From Arthrobacter sp. StoSoilB5 (GTDB lineage: Bacteria; Actinomycetota; Actinomycetes; Actinomycetales; Micrococcaceae), in assembly GCF_019977235.1 (NCBI RefSeq), contig NZ_AP024646.1, forward strand, positions 3,472,001 through 3,536,000: a DNA stretch of 64,000 nucleotides, read 5' to 3'. Within the stretch, counting starts at the first letter, position 1, and each line of letters opens with the position of its first letter. Made by a program: the position numbers and the translations under genes. Under the pieces are notes generated by a model, which saw nothing but the letters and a program-made list of their open reading frames with translations, did not search any database and was not told the DNA's origin. This document shows, piece by piece, positions 47,370-55,867 of this stretch.

Positions 47370-48176
47370 TCAGCGTAGGCTGACGAGCCGCCCGGGATCC
47401 TCCACCGGGAGGTCACCGTTGACCGACGCACTGACCTTGAGCGTCTTAAGTGACAGGCTGCCACCCACTGTGGACAGGAAGGCTGTGTCCGAAGAATCGC
47501 GACCAGCGGTAATGCGTAGCATGGACTCGCGGGGGGCCAGCCCGGTGGGATCGATGATGTGCCATTCATCATCGATGTAGGCCTCCGCCACGGCGTGGAA
47601 GTCCATGGGACTTAGACCGGGTGCGTACACAGCCGCGAGACGCGCGGGGACATCCTTGGACCTTAAGAGGGCAATGGCCAAATGGGCGAAGTCCCTGCAA
47701 ACACCACGACGGTGCAGGAGCGTCTCCACGGCACCGTCAGTGCCCCGCGAGGATCCACTGACGTAACGCAGCTCTCCATTGACCCAGTTGCGGACGGCGT
47801 GCAGCAGTCCCGCCCCACTGAGGCTGCCGAACTCGGCATAAGAGGTGGGGAGCAACCTGTCGGATTCGGCATACCGGCTTGGCCGCACATACCGGATGAG
47901 TTCCATCGGAGTGGGCGTCTCGCGGTGGGCGAAGCCATGGACGGTCGCTTGGTAGTCAACCGTTACCTCGCTCGGCTCCGTGAACTCCATGTACTGGAAA
48001 CGCCCCCCGTGATGGTCGCTGAGCTCAGCGAAGGGAACCTCATTACCATCAATGGTGATGGAGAGTGTTTCAGCCACTGATGCATACCCCGGATTGTTGG
48101 CCACGGCGATGGCCATGGCCACTTTCGTGTTGGCTACAGTCTTGAAAACGAGCTTGGCAGCAACGTTGCGTTCCAT
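47370..48176 (-). CDS. Transglutaminase-like family protein
   Basis: 268 residues: an N-terminal beta domain (about 1-95), then a transglutaminase core with the catalytic triad visible as Cys in RRGVCRDFAH, His in MDFHAVAEAYI and Asp in HIIDPTGLAP. No signal peptide, so cytoplasmic. GGAG upstream supports the ATG. Activity could be protease- or amidase-like; substrate unknown. Confidence 0.92.
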   Translation of the reverse strand: MERNVAAKLVFKTVANTKVAMAIAVANNPGYASVAETLSITIDGNEVPFAELSDHHGGRFQYMEFTEPSEVTVDYQATVHGFAHRETPTPMELIRYVRPSRYAESDRLLPTSYAEFGSLSGAGLLHAVRNWVNGELRYVSGSSRGTDGAVETLLHRRGVCRDFAHLAIALLRSKDVPARLAAVYAPGLSPMDFHAVAEAYIDDEWHIIDPTGLAPRESMLRITAGRDSSDTAFLSTVGGSLSLKTLKVSASVNGDLPVEDPGRLVSLR

Positions 48177-48246
48177 TAATCTCCGGGGGTGGGTTGCGGC
48201 GGGACAGCCCCGATGCCGCCATGGTGTGGATCAGCGAACCGCAGGA

Positions 48247-49101
48247 CTACAGATTGACCTTCAGAGACAGTAGCATCCGCTGGACGTTGGCGAATTCAGA
48301 ATCATGGGCGGCGTACTTCGCGGCCAGGTCCAAGGTGTCGAAAGTCTTTGCCGGAGCCACTTTTTCATCTGCGGCGAAGGCATGGACTGCCGTGACATCG
48401 CCGAAGGAGTAGTCGCCCTTGCCGGAAGGTCCCTGCACACGGTTCCTGAGTTCGCAGGCCTGACCGTCCGCGCCGCCCACCATGTTCGTGATGCCATAGG
48501 ATCCAAAGAATTTGTAGCCTTGGATCACGCGGAAAACGACGCGGGGATCGATGGTGTCCGGACCGTCGGAGTGCGGGACATCCAGTGGCACGCTGCTGAT
48601 CACAACGTAAGGATGGCTTTGGCCAGCGGGGCAAGCGATAGGACCTGCAGGGGGTAGGCCAGTCTGGAGGGTCGCGATGTATCGGCCCCCGCCATCTTTG
48701 ACTTCGACCCTCAGGGCACCTGGCAGTGAACCGGCTTCAGCCGTGACGGACTGTGCAATCCAATCCCCGGGGAGTTCGAAGCTGACCTTTTTGGCGGGAT
48801 CCGTGTAGGTCTTCCAGGTCAGCGCCGTGGCTGCCGGGCTCGGGCCAGAGCTCGAGCCGGGTGCCACGGACGGCGGGCTGGAGACGGCGTCCCCGGGCGG
48901 CGTCGTACTCTTCAACCCAGAGCCCTCGGACGGGAGGCCTGACTCTGAACTATTGGTATGGGAGCCGGCAGTCGGGGAAACCTGCGGCCCCTTGTTCTCA
49001 GTGGAACAGGCCGCGGTTGCCGTGAGCAGGATGACACCCAATGCCAGTGCGCCGAGGCGCAGCTTCGCCGTCAGGCCGTTCAGGTGGATAGCGCCCTTCA
49101 T
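48247..49101 (-). CDS. Predicted lipoprotein of unknown function
   Basis: 284 residues with a signal peptide (LRLGALALGVILLTATAAC); the cysteine at about 32 follows an imperfect lipobox (TAAC). A Ser/Pro/Gly-rich linker runs to about 95, then a folded domain begins near TWKTYTDPAKKVSFELPGDW. No specific family recognised. The ATG at 49101 is chosen; a GTG two codons earlier is possible. Confidence 0.75.
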   Translation of the reverse strand: MKGAIHLNGLTAKLRLGALALGVILLTATAACSTENKGPQVSPTAGSHTNSSESGLPSEGSGLKSTTPPGDAVSSPPSVAPGSSSGPSPAATALTWKTYTDPAKKVSFELPGDWIAQSVTAEAGSLPGALRVEVKDGGGRYIATLQTGLPPAGPIACPAGQSHPYVVISSVPLDVPHSDGPDTIDPRVVFRVIQGYKFFGSYGITNMVGGADGQACELRNRVQGPSGKGDYSFGDVTAVHAFAADEKVAPAKTFDTLDLAAKYAAHDSEFANVQRMLLSLKVNL

Positions 49102-49151
49102 GCGCACAGCTTATCGGCGGCGAAGGCCGAACACGGGATTTGACTGCGTAC

Positions 49152-49157
49152 TAGGCT
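49152..49157 (+). promoter_or_regulatory. -10 box of DUF1684 gene, leaderless type
   Basis: TAGGCT ends 6 bases before the ATG; no Shine-Dalgarno. Confidence 0.4.
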
Positions 49158-49163
49158 GAAGAC

Positions 49164-49838
49164 ATGGCTCCCGATCAGCACGACGCATTCGAGGACAACA
49201 TGCCCACCATGTCCGCTGTTGATATTGCGGATTGGCGGTTGCGGACCTTCGCCCTCTATGACCAGGTGCGGCAGCTCGCGGCTACGGATCCGTTCGATGC
49301 ACACAACTATTGGCGCCAGGAGCGGGACCGGATGTTTGCTACCCATCCGGCGTCGGCACTGACAGCAGAAATGAAAGCATCATTCTCCGGGTTACGCACG
49401 GCCGACTATGACCCCGCATTCCGGATGTACGTTCCGTTGTCGCCCGAGGGCACGGGACAGGAAATGAATGTCCAAACAGGGACCGACGGCGTAGTTCCGT
49501 TCGTGAGGATCGGAACCTTTGAGTTGCCGGGACTGGGATCACTGGCCGTCTGGCGGCTGCGAAGCTACGGCGGCGGCATCTTCGTGCCGTTGCGCGACGC
49601 TACCGCCGGCAAAGAGGGTGGAAGCTACGGTGCCGGAAGGTACCTCCTGGACACTGTGAAGGGCGCCTACCATGGTGTTCGCCGCATAGATGAACGGCAG
49701 GAGTTCATCCTCGACCTCAACTTTGCGTATAACCCCTCCTGTGCCTACAACGAAGCCTGGGCGTGCCCGCTTGCCGGTCCGGCCAACAGGCTCTCAGCCG
49801 AGGTACCGGTCGGCGAGCTGTATCTGGGAGCCGGCTAG
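49164..49838 (+). CDS. DUF1684 family protein
   Basis: 224 residues, cytoplasmic. The DUF1684 signature is DLNFAYNPSCAYNEAWACPLAGPANRL near the C-terminus (given as positions about 187-213, key residues NPSCAYN and CPLA), plus an RxxRDxMFxxHPxSAL-like N-terminal block. The biochemical role is not established. Leaderless-type promoter. Two paired Cys residues recall metal or redox sites, which is inference. Confidence 0.87.
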   Translation: MAPDQHDAFEDNMPTMSAVDIADWRLRTFALYDQVRQLAATDPFDAHNYWRQERDRMFATHPASALTAEMKASFSGLRTADYDPAFRMYVPLSPEGTGQEMNVQTGTDGVVPFVRIGTFELPGLGSLAVWRLRSYGGGIFVPLRDATAGKEGGSYGAGRYLLDTVKGAYHGVRRIDERQEFILDLNFAYNPSCAYNEAWACPLAGPANRLSAEVPVGELYLGAG

Positions 49839-49857
49839 CGCGTCCTGAAGAGCCGGC

Positions 49858-49908
49858 ACTGCGCAATTAGTGGAACTGCGCAATTAGTGGAACTGCGCAA
49901 TTGGTGGA
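49858..49908. repeat. 17-base tandem repeat, three copies
   Basis: ACTGCGCAATTAGTGGA at 49858-49874 and 49875-49891, and ACTGCGCAATTGGTGGA at 49892-49908, starting 20 bases after the DUF1684 stop. No gene in 49839-49988. Confidence 0.92.
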
Positions 49909-49988
49909 GCTCGCTGGGGTGGCGCAACGTCACGGAACGGTAAGCTCTGAAACGCCCTCGGCCCGGCTATGAAGCCTAGCCTTGAAGC

Positions 49989-50513
49989 ATGAACGGAATC
50001 GGGCGCATGATCCGTGCTCACAGAGTCCTTGCCAGCATGGCGGGCGTGGCGGTCTTGATCGTGGTCATCGTTGGGGCCGCGCTGTTCCAGCCCTGGCGGC
50101 TTTTCACGAGCAGCCGCGTGAACGAGGCCCTGCCGGTGGCTCCTCCCGCTTCAACGCTGGCAGTCAAGACTGACCCGCGAGTGCTGGGCTCCGGCAATTT
50201 CCAGTCCCAGGAGCACCAGACCACTGGTACTGCACAGCTTCTGGAACTGCCCGATGGCACGCGTGTACTGAGGCTGGACAACCTGGCCAGCAGCGATGGT
50301 CCGGACGTCAAGGTCTGGCTCAGCAGCCTTGACGCAGGAGGCGATTGGTACAAATACCGCTCTGGTCGATATGTGGACCTGGGCCCCATCAAAGCCACCC
50401 ACGGGAACCAGAACTACGTCATCCCATCTGGAGTGGACCTCTCCGGGCTGTCATCAGTGGTGCTCTGGTGTGACCGTTTCAGCGTTGCGTTCGGATCGGC
50501 GCAGCTGGTCTGA
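49989..50513 (+). CDS. DM13-domain membrane-anchored protein
   Basis: 174 residues. One N-terminal helix (VLASMAGVAVLIVVIVGAALF) anchors an extracytoplasmic DM13 domain: GSGNFQSQEHQTTGTAQL, RLDNLASSDGPDVKVWLS, GNQNYVIPSGVDLSGLSSVVLWC and DRFSVAFGSAQL. The single conserved Cys in VVLWCDRF is typical. DM13 is proposed to act in redox reactions. TAGCCT box 6 bases before the ATG suggests a leaderless mRNA. Confidence 0.9.
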   Translation: MNGIGRMIRAHRVLASMAGVAVLIVVIVGAALFQPWRLFTSSRVNEALPVAPPASTLAVKTDPRVLGSGNFQSQEHQTTGTAQLLELPDGTRVLRLDNLASSDGPDVKVWLSSLDAGGDWYKYRSGRYVDLGPIKATHGNQNYVIPSGVDLSGLSSVVLWCDRFSVAFGSAQLV

Positions 50514-50602
50514 TGCCTTGCGGGGGCACTTGTGCGGGCTTTGATGGAGTCTTGGGGCGTAAAGCAGGCCCCACAACACATTGCAGGACGTAGGATGTCA
50601 TC

Positions 50603-51451
50603 ATGACTTCCCACCTTCCCCGACGCATCGCCCGCGTCCGCCCCCTTGATTCGCAGGATCTGCACGAGCAATTCTTCGTGGCCAATGACGCCACGGACTT
50701 CGATTCCGAGTCTGGGAAGCATTGGATGGTTATCGATTCCCCTTTCCAGGCATCAAGGACAAATGCCAGTAGCCCCGCGCGCGATGGCTGGGAGCCAGGT
50801 GTTGAAGTGAGCGAAAATGCTTTCAGATTCCTTGCGCCATCCGTGCCCGCCAACGTCCTTGGCATGGCCCACAACACCGGGCAGGCGGGCAGGGACCTTC
50901 CCCCGCAGGCTTTTCACAAGGCTGCGTCGAGCGTCATCGGCCCCGGCGAAGCCATCCAGCTGAGTTCAAACGTGGGCTACGTGGACCCGGAAGCTGAGCT
51001 GACGGTCGTCGTCGGCCGTACCGCCCGGGGCTTGACGCTGGAAACGGCGGGGTCGGCAATCCTCGGCTACACCATCGGGAACGATGTCTCTGCACGCGAC
51101 CTCCAGAAGACCGACGAACTCTGGATCAGCGCCAAGAGCCAGGACACCTTTACGCCTGCGGGTCCGTGGATCGTCACCGATCTGGACACCGCAGATCTTT
51201 CCATCGGGATCGTCCACAACGGCGCCGGGCTCAAAACCGCCAGCTCCGCCGACCTCGGCTGGAAAGTGGACGAAATCATGGTCTACCTGACCTCGTTCAT
51301 GACCCTCCACCCCGGCGACCTGGTATTGACTGGCTTCCCCGCCGAGTGCGCGCGTATTCAGCCCGGTGACACCGTGGTGTGCCGGGTGGAAGGAATAGGC
51401 GAGCTCCACAACCCCGTCACCACTGCTTCCTGGGAGGACGTGCCCGCATAG
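50603..51451 (+). CDS. Fumarylacetoacetate hydrolase family protein
   Basis: 282 residues. C-terminal FAH domain with DPEAELTVVVGR, GYTIGNDVSARDLQ and PAGPWIVTDLD; the N-terminal about 90 residues form the usual cap. About as diverged from the FAH gene at 12110 as family members generally are. TAGGAT box 6 bases upstream, no Shine-Dalgarno, so probably leaderless. Substrate unknown. Confidence 0.9.
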   Translation: MTSHLPRRIARVRPLDSQDLHEQFFVANDATDFDSESGKHWMVIDSPFQASRTNASSPARDGWEPGVEVSENAFRFLAPSVPANVLGMAHNTGQAGRDLPPQAFHKAASSVIGPGEAIQLSSNVGYVDPEAELTVVVGRTARGLTLETAGSAILGYTIGNDVSARDLQKTDELWISAKSQDTFTPAGPWIVTDLDTADLSIGIVHNGAGLKTASSADLGWKVDEIMVYLTSFMTLHPGDLVLTGFPAECARIQPGDTVVCRVEGIGELHNPVTTASWEDVPA

Positions 51452-51469
51452 TGTGTCAGGCTTAACCTC

Positions 51470-51955
51470 ATGGAGACAGCCGCAGACGCCACCGAACTGC
51501 GCCCGCCTCCCCCCGCCAAGCCTGCGCGCACGAGGCATGCGGGCCTCCTCAAGTATCCCTTGGTGCGGCAACTGATCCGCTTCACCGGCGTCGGTATTCT
51601 CTGCACGGCGAGTTCGCTTGCCCTCTACGCGCTGCTGCGTCCCTGGATTGATCCCCAACTCGCCAACGCGGTGGCCTTGATCGTCACCTCGCTCATGAAC
51701 ACAGCGCTGAACCGCAGGCTGACCTTCAAGATCAGGGGCCGCAGGAAACGCGGCCAGGACCACGTGCATGGCTTGATCGTCATCGTTATTGCCCTGGTCA
51801 TCACCGGCGGGAGCCTGGGCATCCTGCACCTTGTGAGCCCCGAGGCCACTGTCAGCGAAGAACTCTGGACCACCACACTCTCGGGCTTCGTCGCTACAGG
51901 GGTCCGGTTCACCCTGCTGAGGCACTGGATATTCCGCCGCGCCCGGCACGTCTAG
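51470..51955 (+). CDS. GtrA-family membrane protein
   Basis: 161 residues with four hydrophobic helices after a proline-rich cytoplasmic tail. The N-terminal block RQLIRFTGVGILCTASSLALYALL and NRRLTFK and the C-terminal FVATGVRFTLLRHWIF are typical of GtrA, which flips or helps translocate lipid-linked sugars. No glycosyltransferase gene is adjacent, so its partner is elsewhere. Confidence 0.9.
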   Translation: METAADATELRPPPPAKPARTRHAGLLKYPLVRQLIRFTGVGILCTASSLALYALLRPWIDPQLANAVALIVTSLMNTALNRRLTFKIRGRRKRGQDHVHGLIVIVIALVITGGSLGILHLVSPEATVSEELWTTTLSGFVATGVRFTLLRHWIFRRARHV

Positions 51956-51975
51956 AAACCCCAAGTGACTGGCAG

Positions 51976-52009
51976 TAGTGGTTGCCCTGGGCTCTCAAAA
52001 CAACCACTA
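51976..52009. terminator. Inverted repeat between convergent gtrA-like and cysteine desulfurase genes
   Basis: Perfect arms TAGTGGTTG (51976-51984) / CAACCACTA (52001-52009), loop 16 bases. Possibly a bidirectional terminator; weak. Confidence 0.4.
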
Positions 52010-52016
52010 ATGCGAG

Positions 52017-53183
52017 CTAGTTGGGGTTGGGGGACGCCAGGTTCCGGACACGCCCGACGGCGGTTTCCACGGATGCGGCGGCTTGCTCAAGTTCGGCCTC
52101 GGTGACCGTTGAGGCGAAGCTGAAGCGGACGGCTGTCTGGGCTATCTCCGGGGCAATGCCCAACGCCAGCAGCACCGGCGATGGTGCGTCCGATCCCGCC
52201 GCGCAGGCGGAGCCACTGGAGCAGACCACGCCAAGGCGCTCCAGCTCAAGCAGGACCGATTCACCGCTGGTTCCAGGGAAGCAGAACGACGCGATCGACG
52301 GCAGCCGCTGCCTCCGATGCCCTGTCAGCAAGGCGCCCGGAACGGTTTGAAGAATGTGCGAGACGAACCGCTCTCGCAGCTCCGAAACCCGGGCCGCCAA
52401 CTCCGGCTCCTCGCGCAGGCTCAGCGTCAGTGCCGTGGACAATGCCACGGCCCCGGCTACATTCTCTGTTCCGGATCTCTTTCCCCGCTCCTGGCCTCCC
52501 CCATGAACCAAGGGCTCCAGGCGCATGCTGCCCTTCGTGAACAGGACACCGGATCCCTTGGGCGCGCCCAGCTTGTGGCCGGAAAGGCTCAGCGCATCCA
52601 CGCCCAAGGCTTTGACGTCCACGCTCAACCAGCCTGCCGCTTGAACGGCATCAGTGTGGAAGGGGATGCCAAACGCATGGGCTGCGGCAGCAAGATCGGC
52701 CACGGGCTGAACCGTCCCGATCTCATTGTTCGCATACATGATGCTCACCAAGGCTGTCTCCGGCCCAAGAACGGCCCGGAGCGCATCCACTGTGACCAGC
52801 CCGTTCGGGTCCACCGGCACGACGTCCACAGTGAAGCCATGCACGCGTTCCAGGTAGCGCGCGGATTCTTCCACCGCAGGATGCTCGATGGCACTTATCA
52901 CCACCCGTTTAAGCGTGGGATCGGCTGCCTGCCGGGCGAGTGCGATTCCCTTGACGGCAAGGTTGTCAGCCTCCGTTCCACCCGAGGTGAAGGTCACCTC
53001 GCCCGCGCGGCAATTGAGGACCTTCGCGACGGCGGACCTCGCCTCGGCGAGCGCAGTGGCTGCCGCTTCGCCCAGGCTGTGATGGCTGGATGGGTTGCCA
53101 AACTCGCCGCTGAGGTACGGCCACATGGCTTCGAGTACTTCACGCCGGACTGGCGTGGTGGCTGCTGCGTCCAGGAAGATCAT
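52017..53183 (-). CDS. Cysteine desulfurase of the NAD operon (NifS/NadS type)
   Basis: PLP-dependent enzyme, 388 residues, that releases sulfur from cysteine for Fe-S cluster assembly. Motifs: FLDAAATTPVRREVLE, TSGGTEADNLA, HPAVEES, the PLP Lys in SLSGHKLGAPKG, and the persulfide Cys in GVVCSSGSACAAG. Six bases after nadC and last in nrtR-nadA-nadB-nadC, so it probably serves the NadA [4Fe-4S] cluster, as NadS does elsewhere. Confidence 0.92.
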   Translation of the reverse strand: MIFLDAAATTPVRREVLEAMWPYLSGEFGNPSSHHSLGEAAATALAEARSAVAKVLNCRAGEVTFTSGGTEADNLAVKGIALARQAADPTLKRVVISAIEHPAVEESARYLERVHGFTVDVVPVDPNGLVTVDALRAVLGPETALVSIMYANNEIGTVQPVADLAAAAHAFGIPFHTDAVQAAGWLSVDVKALGVDALSLSGHKLGAPKGSGVLFTKGSMRLEPLVHGGGQERGKRSGTENVAGAVALSTALTLSLREEPELAARVSELRERFVSHILQTVPGALLTGHRRQRLPSIASFCFPGTSGESVLLELERLGVVCSSGSACAAGSDAPSPVLLALGIAPEIAQTAVRFSFASTVTEAELEQAAASVETAVGRVRNLASPNPN

Positions 53184-53189
53184 GGAGAG

Positions 53190-54080
53190 TCAGACTGTCT
53201 TGAGTTCGACGTCCAGGCCGAGGTCCAGCGCGGCGACACTGTGCGTCAGCCCGCCAATCGAGATGACGTCCACGCCCGTTGCGGCGATCTCTGCCACGGT
53301 GTTGAGGTTGACGTTGCCGCTGGCTTCCACGTTGGCTCGTCCATCTACCTGCTTGACGCCTGCCCTGAGTTCATCGATGGAAAAGTTGTCCAGCATGATG
53401 GTGTCCACCCCCGCGGCGAGCACTGGTTCGATCTGCTCTGCACGGTCCACCTCGACTTCAAAGTGCGTGGTGTGTCCCAGCTGGGCCTTGGCGGCTACGA
53501 GCAGTTCGGTCAGTTTGGCAGAGTCTCCGCCTGTCATGACGGCCAGGTGGTTGTCCTTGGCCAGCACGGCGTCCGAGAGGCTGTATCGGTGGTTCGCTCC
53601 CCCGCCGCAGCGGACGGCATAACGTTCCAGGACACGCAGCCCGGGCGTGGTTTTGCGGGTATCCGTGATCCTGGCACGGGTCCCTTCAACCAGCCTGACG
53701 AATTCTGCGGTCTTGGTGGCAATGGCACTCATCCGCTGCACGAGGTTGAGCCCGACGCGTTCGGCCAACAACACCGAGCGTGCGCTGCCGGTAACGCGGG
53801 CGAGGTGTGTGCCGGCGTCGAACGCTTCACCGTCGGCCAGCAGCAGCTGGACGTCCGTGTCCGGGTCAACGAGTTTCATGGCGTCGCGGAATACCGTTCC
53901 ACCGCTGAAAACACCCGGGACGCGGGCATTCAGGACTGCCGTGGCACGCGCGTCGACGGGGATCAGCAGCTGCGAGGTGATATCACCGCTGGGCGCATCC
54001 TCCGCGAAGGCCCGCTCCAGGATGTCCCGTACAGGCGCTGCGGGGAGGGTCAGGTTGGTGATGGACGTCAGGTCAGTCAT
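53190..54080 (-). CDS. nadC: Nicotinate-nucleotide pyrophosphorylase (carboxylating)
   Basis: Quinolinate phosphoribosyltransferase of 296 residues: quinolinate plus PRPP gives nicotinate mononucleotide. Signature DTRKTTPGLRVLERYAV followed by CGGGANHR, and the C-terminal TIMLDNFS / EASGNVNL. Its start overlaps the nadB end by 8 bases, indicating translational coupling. Confidence 0.96.
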   Translation of the reverse strand: MTDLTSITNLTLPAAPVRDILERAFAEDAPSGDITSQLLIPVDARATAVLNARVPGVFSGGTVFRDAMKLVDPDTDVQLLLADGEAFDAGTHLARVTGSARSVLLAERVGLNLVQRMSAIATKTAEFVRLVEGTRARITDTRKTTPGLRVLERYAVRCGGGANHRYSLSDAVLAKDNHLAVMTGGDSAKLTELLVAAKAQLGHTTHFEVEVDRAEQIEPVLAAGVDTIMLDNFSIDELRAGVKQVDGRANVEASGNVNLNTVAEIAATGVDVISIGGLTHSVAALDLGLDVELKTV

Positions 54081-55821
54081 TGACGAGGCTCGCTTTCCGG
54101 CTCATGGTGTAAGGCTTGTCAAAATCGTCGACGACGTCTGGCTCCTTCACGCCGTCACTGCGGTAGTGCGCCCCAAGCGACTCACGCCGCTCCCGTGCAG
54201 CATGAACGAGCAACTGCGCAGCCAACAGCAAGTTGGAATCCTCATGCTCCCGAGGATCCAAAGAGTCAGGAACCTCCAAGGGAACAACGTCGCCCTCCCA
54301 AGAACCAAGAGCTTCTGCGGCCTCTGCCAACAACTGACCGGTACGCAACACGCCAGCCTTGGCAGTCATAAGCCGCCGAAGAGCCGGCCGCGAAAATGCG
54401 CCAACTGCCTTGGACGCGAAGGAGCGGTCATCAACAGGTAGTTCCAGAGGTCCCGACAGCGCCGTTGTCGCGTGAGCGTCCGAACCGGCCGCCGAGCCTG
54501 CGAGGCGATCGCCGGTACGAGGCGCGAGCGCAGGCGCCAAGGGACCTGTGGAACTACGCCCCAAGAACCCCTCAACAGCCCGCCGCCCAAACACGAGTCC
54601 CTCAAGCAACGAGTTACTGGCCAGCCGATTAGCGCCTTGGACACCAGTACACGCAACCTCACCAGCGGCCAACAACCCAGGGACAGAAGTCCGGCCGTAA
54701 AGGTCGGTCACCACGCCGCCCATCCAGTAGTGCGCCGCTGGAGCGACCGGAACGGGCTCACGGCTCCAGTCGAAGCCGGCTTGGCGGGTGCGTTTGCTGA
54801 TAGTGGGGAAGCGCTTCTCGAGGAAGCCTTTCCCGCGCTCTTCCTCGATGACGGTTGCGTCGAGGAAGACGTGGCCATTGGGGTCTCCGAGCGCTGCAAG
54901 GTGCAGGGCTATGCTGCGGGAGACGACGTCCCTGGGGGCGAGCTCGGCGTCCGGGTGGTAGTCAGCCATGAAGCGTTGACCGTTGGCGTCTACCAGAATG
55001 GCGCCTTCGCCGCGGACGGCTTCGGAGATGAGCAGGGGGTCAGTGTTGCCTTCTGCTTCCAGGGCATCCCCAGTGCGGACCATGCACGTAGGGTGGAACT
55101 GGAAAAATTCGAGGTCTGTGACTTCGGCTCCAGCCCGCCGGGCGAGGGCGAGTCCGTCTGCTGTGGCAACGGACGGATTTGTGGTTTGGGCAAACAACTG
55201 TCCAGCCCCTCCGGTGGCAAGGAGGACCGCGTCAGCGCGGATATCCTGCCAACGCCCGTGCTGCAGGAAGGTGACGCCCACTACGCGGCCGCTGTCCAGC
55301 GACAGTGATGTGACTTGGCCATGCCCGATCACCTGGATTCTTCCAGCGGCGTGGAAGTCCAGCACAGTCTTGATCAGTGCAGCTGCTACCCGGGCGCCTG
55401 TGGCGTCGCCCCCAGCGTGGAGGATGCGGGGCGCAGAGTGGGCGGCTTCCAGCCCCAAGGAGGGATCGCCGTCGTCGTCATGGTCGAAACGGACGCCGAA
55501 GCGCCCAAGCCCGGCAATGTCCATCCGGGCCTCGGTGCACAGCACCCGCACTGCTTCCTCATCGCAGTGGCCGGCGCCGGCATTAAGGGTGTCAGCGATA
55601 TGGGCAGCAACGGTGTCACCCGGAGCGGGTTCGTCCAGGACGGCTGAGATGCCGCCTTGGGCGAAGTATGTGTTGCTGTCTGCGAGCGCGCCCTTGGTGA
55701 GCAGCACCACCTCGGCTCCGGCTTCGGCTGCCAGCAGGGCTGAGTACAGTCCTGCGATGCCGCTTCCGACGACGATCAGCCGCTTGGGCTTGGGTGCTTC
55801 AGCAAGGCTTCCTGAAGTCAT
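54073..55821 (-). CDS. nadB: L-aspartate oxidase
   Basis: FAD enzyme, 582 residues, producing iminoaspartate for quinolinate. N-terminal FAD motif VVGSGIAGLYSALLAAEAGA, then TYFAQGGISAVL, FFQFHPT, and the flavin/substrate loop AAHYWMGGVVTDLYGRTSVPGLLAAGE. The frame is open upstream to 55905, but homology starts at MTSGSLAEAPKPKRL, so 55821 is used. A low-complexity insert at about 430-470 separates the FAD and C-terminal helical domains. Confidence 0.95.
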   Translation of the reverse strand: MTSGSLAEAPKPKRLIVVGSGIAGLYSALLAAEAGAEVVLLTKGALADSNTYFAQGGISAVLDEPAPGDTVAAHIADTLNAGAGHCDEEAVRVLCTEARMDIAGLGRFGVRFDHDDDGDPSLGLEAAHSAPRILHAGGDATGARVAAALIKTVLDFHAAGRIQVIGHGQVTSLSLDSGRVVGVTFLQHGRWQDIRADAVLLATGGAGQLFAQTTNPSVATADGLALARRAGAEVTDLEFFQFHPTCMVRTGDALEAEGNTDPLLISEAVRGEGAILVDANGQRFMADYHPDAELAPRDVVSRSIALHLAALGDPNGHVFLDATVIEEERGKGFLEKRFPTISKRTRQAGFDWSREPVPVAPAAHYWMGGVVTDLYGRTSVPGLLAAGEVACTGVQGANRLASNSLLEGLVFGRRAVEGFLGRSSTGPLAPALAPRTGDRLAGSAAGSDAHATTALSGPLELPVDDRSFASKAVGAFSRPALRRLMTAKAGVLRTGQLLAEAAEALGSWEGDVVPLEVPDSLDPREHEDSNLLLAAQLLVHAARERRESLGAHYRSDGVKEPDVVDDFDKPYTMSRKASLVND

Positions 55822-55867
55822 GTGAGGCTCGTTTCGGATAGTCCGGAAGACCGGTGTGGGTAGCGGG

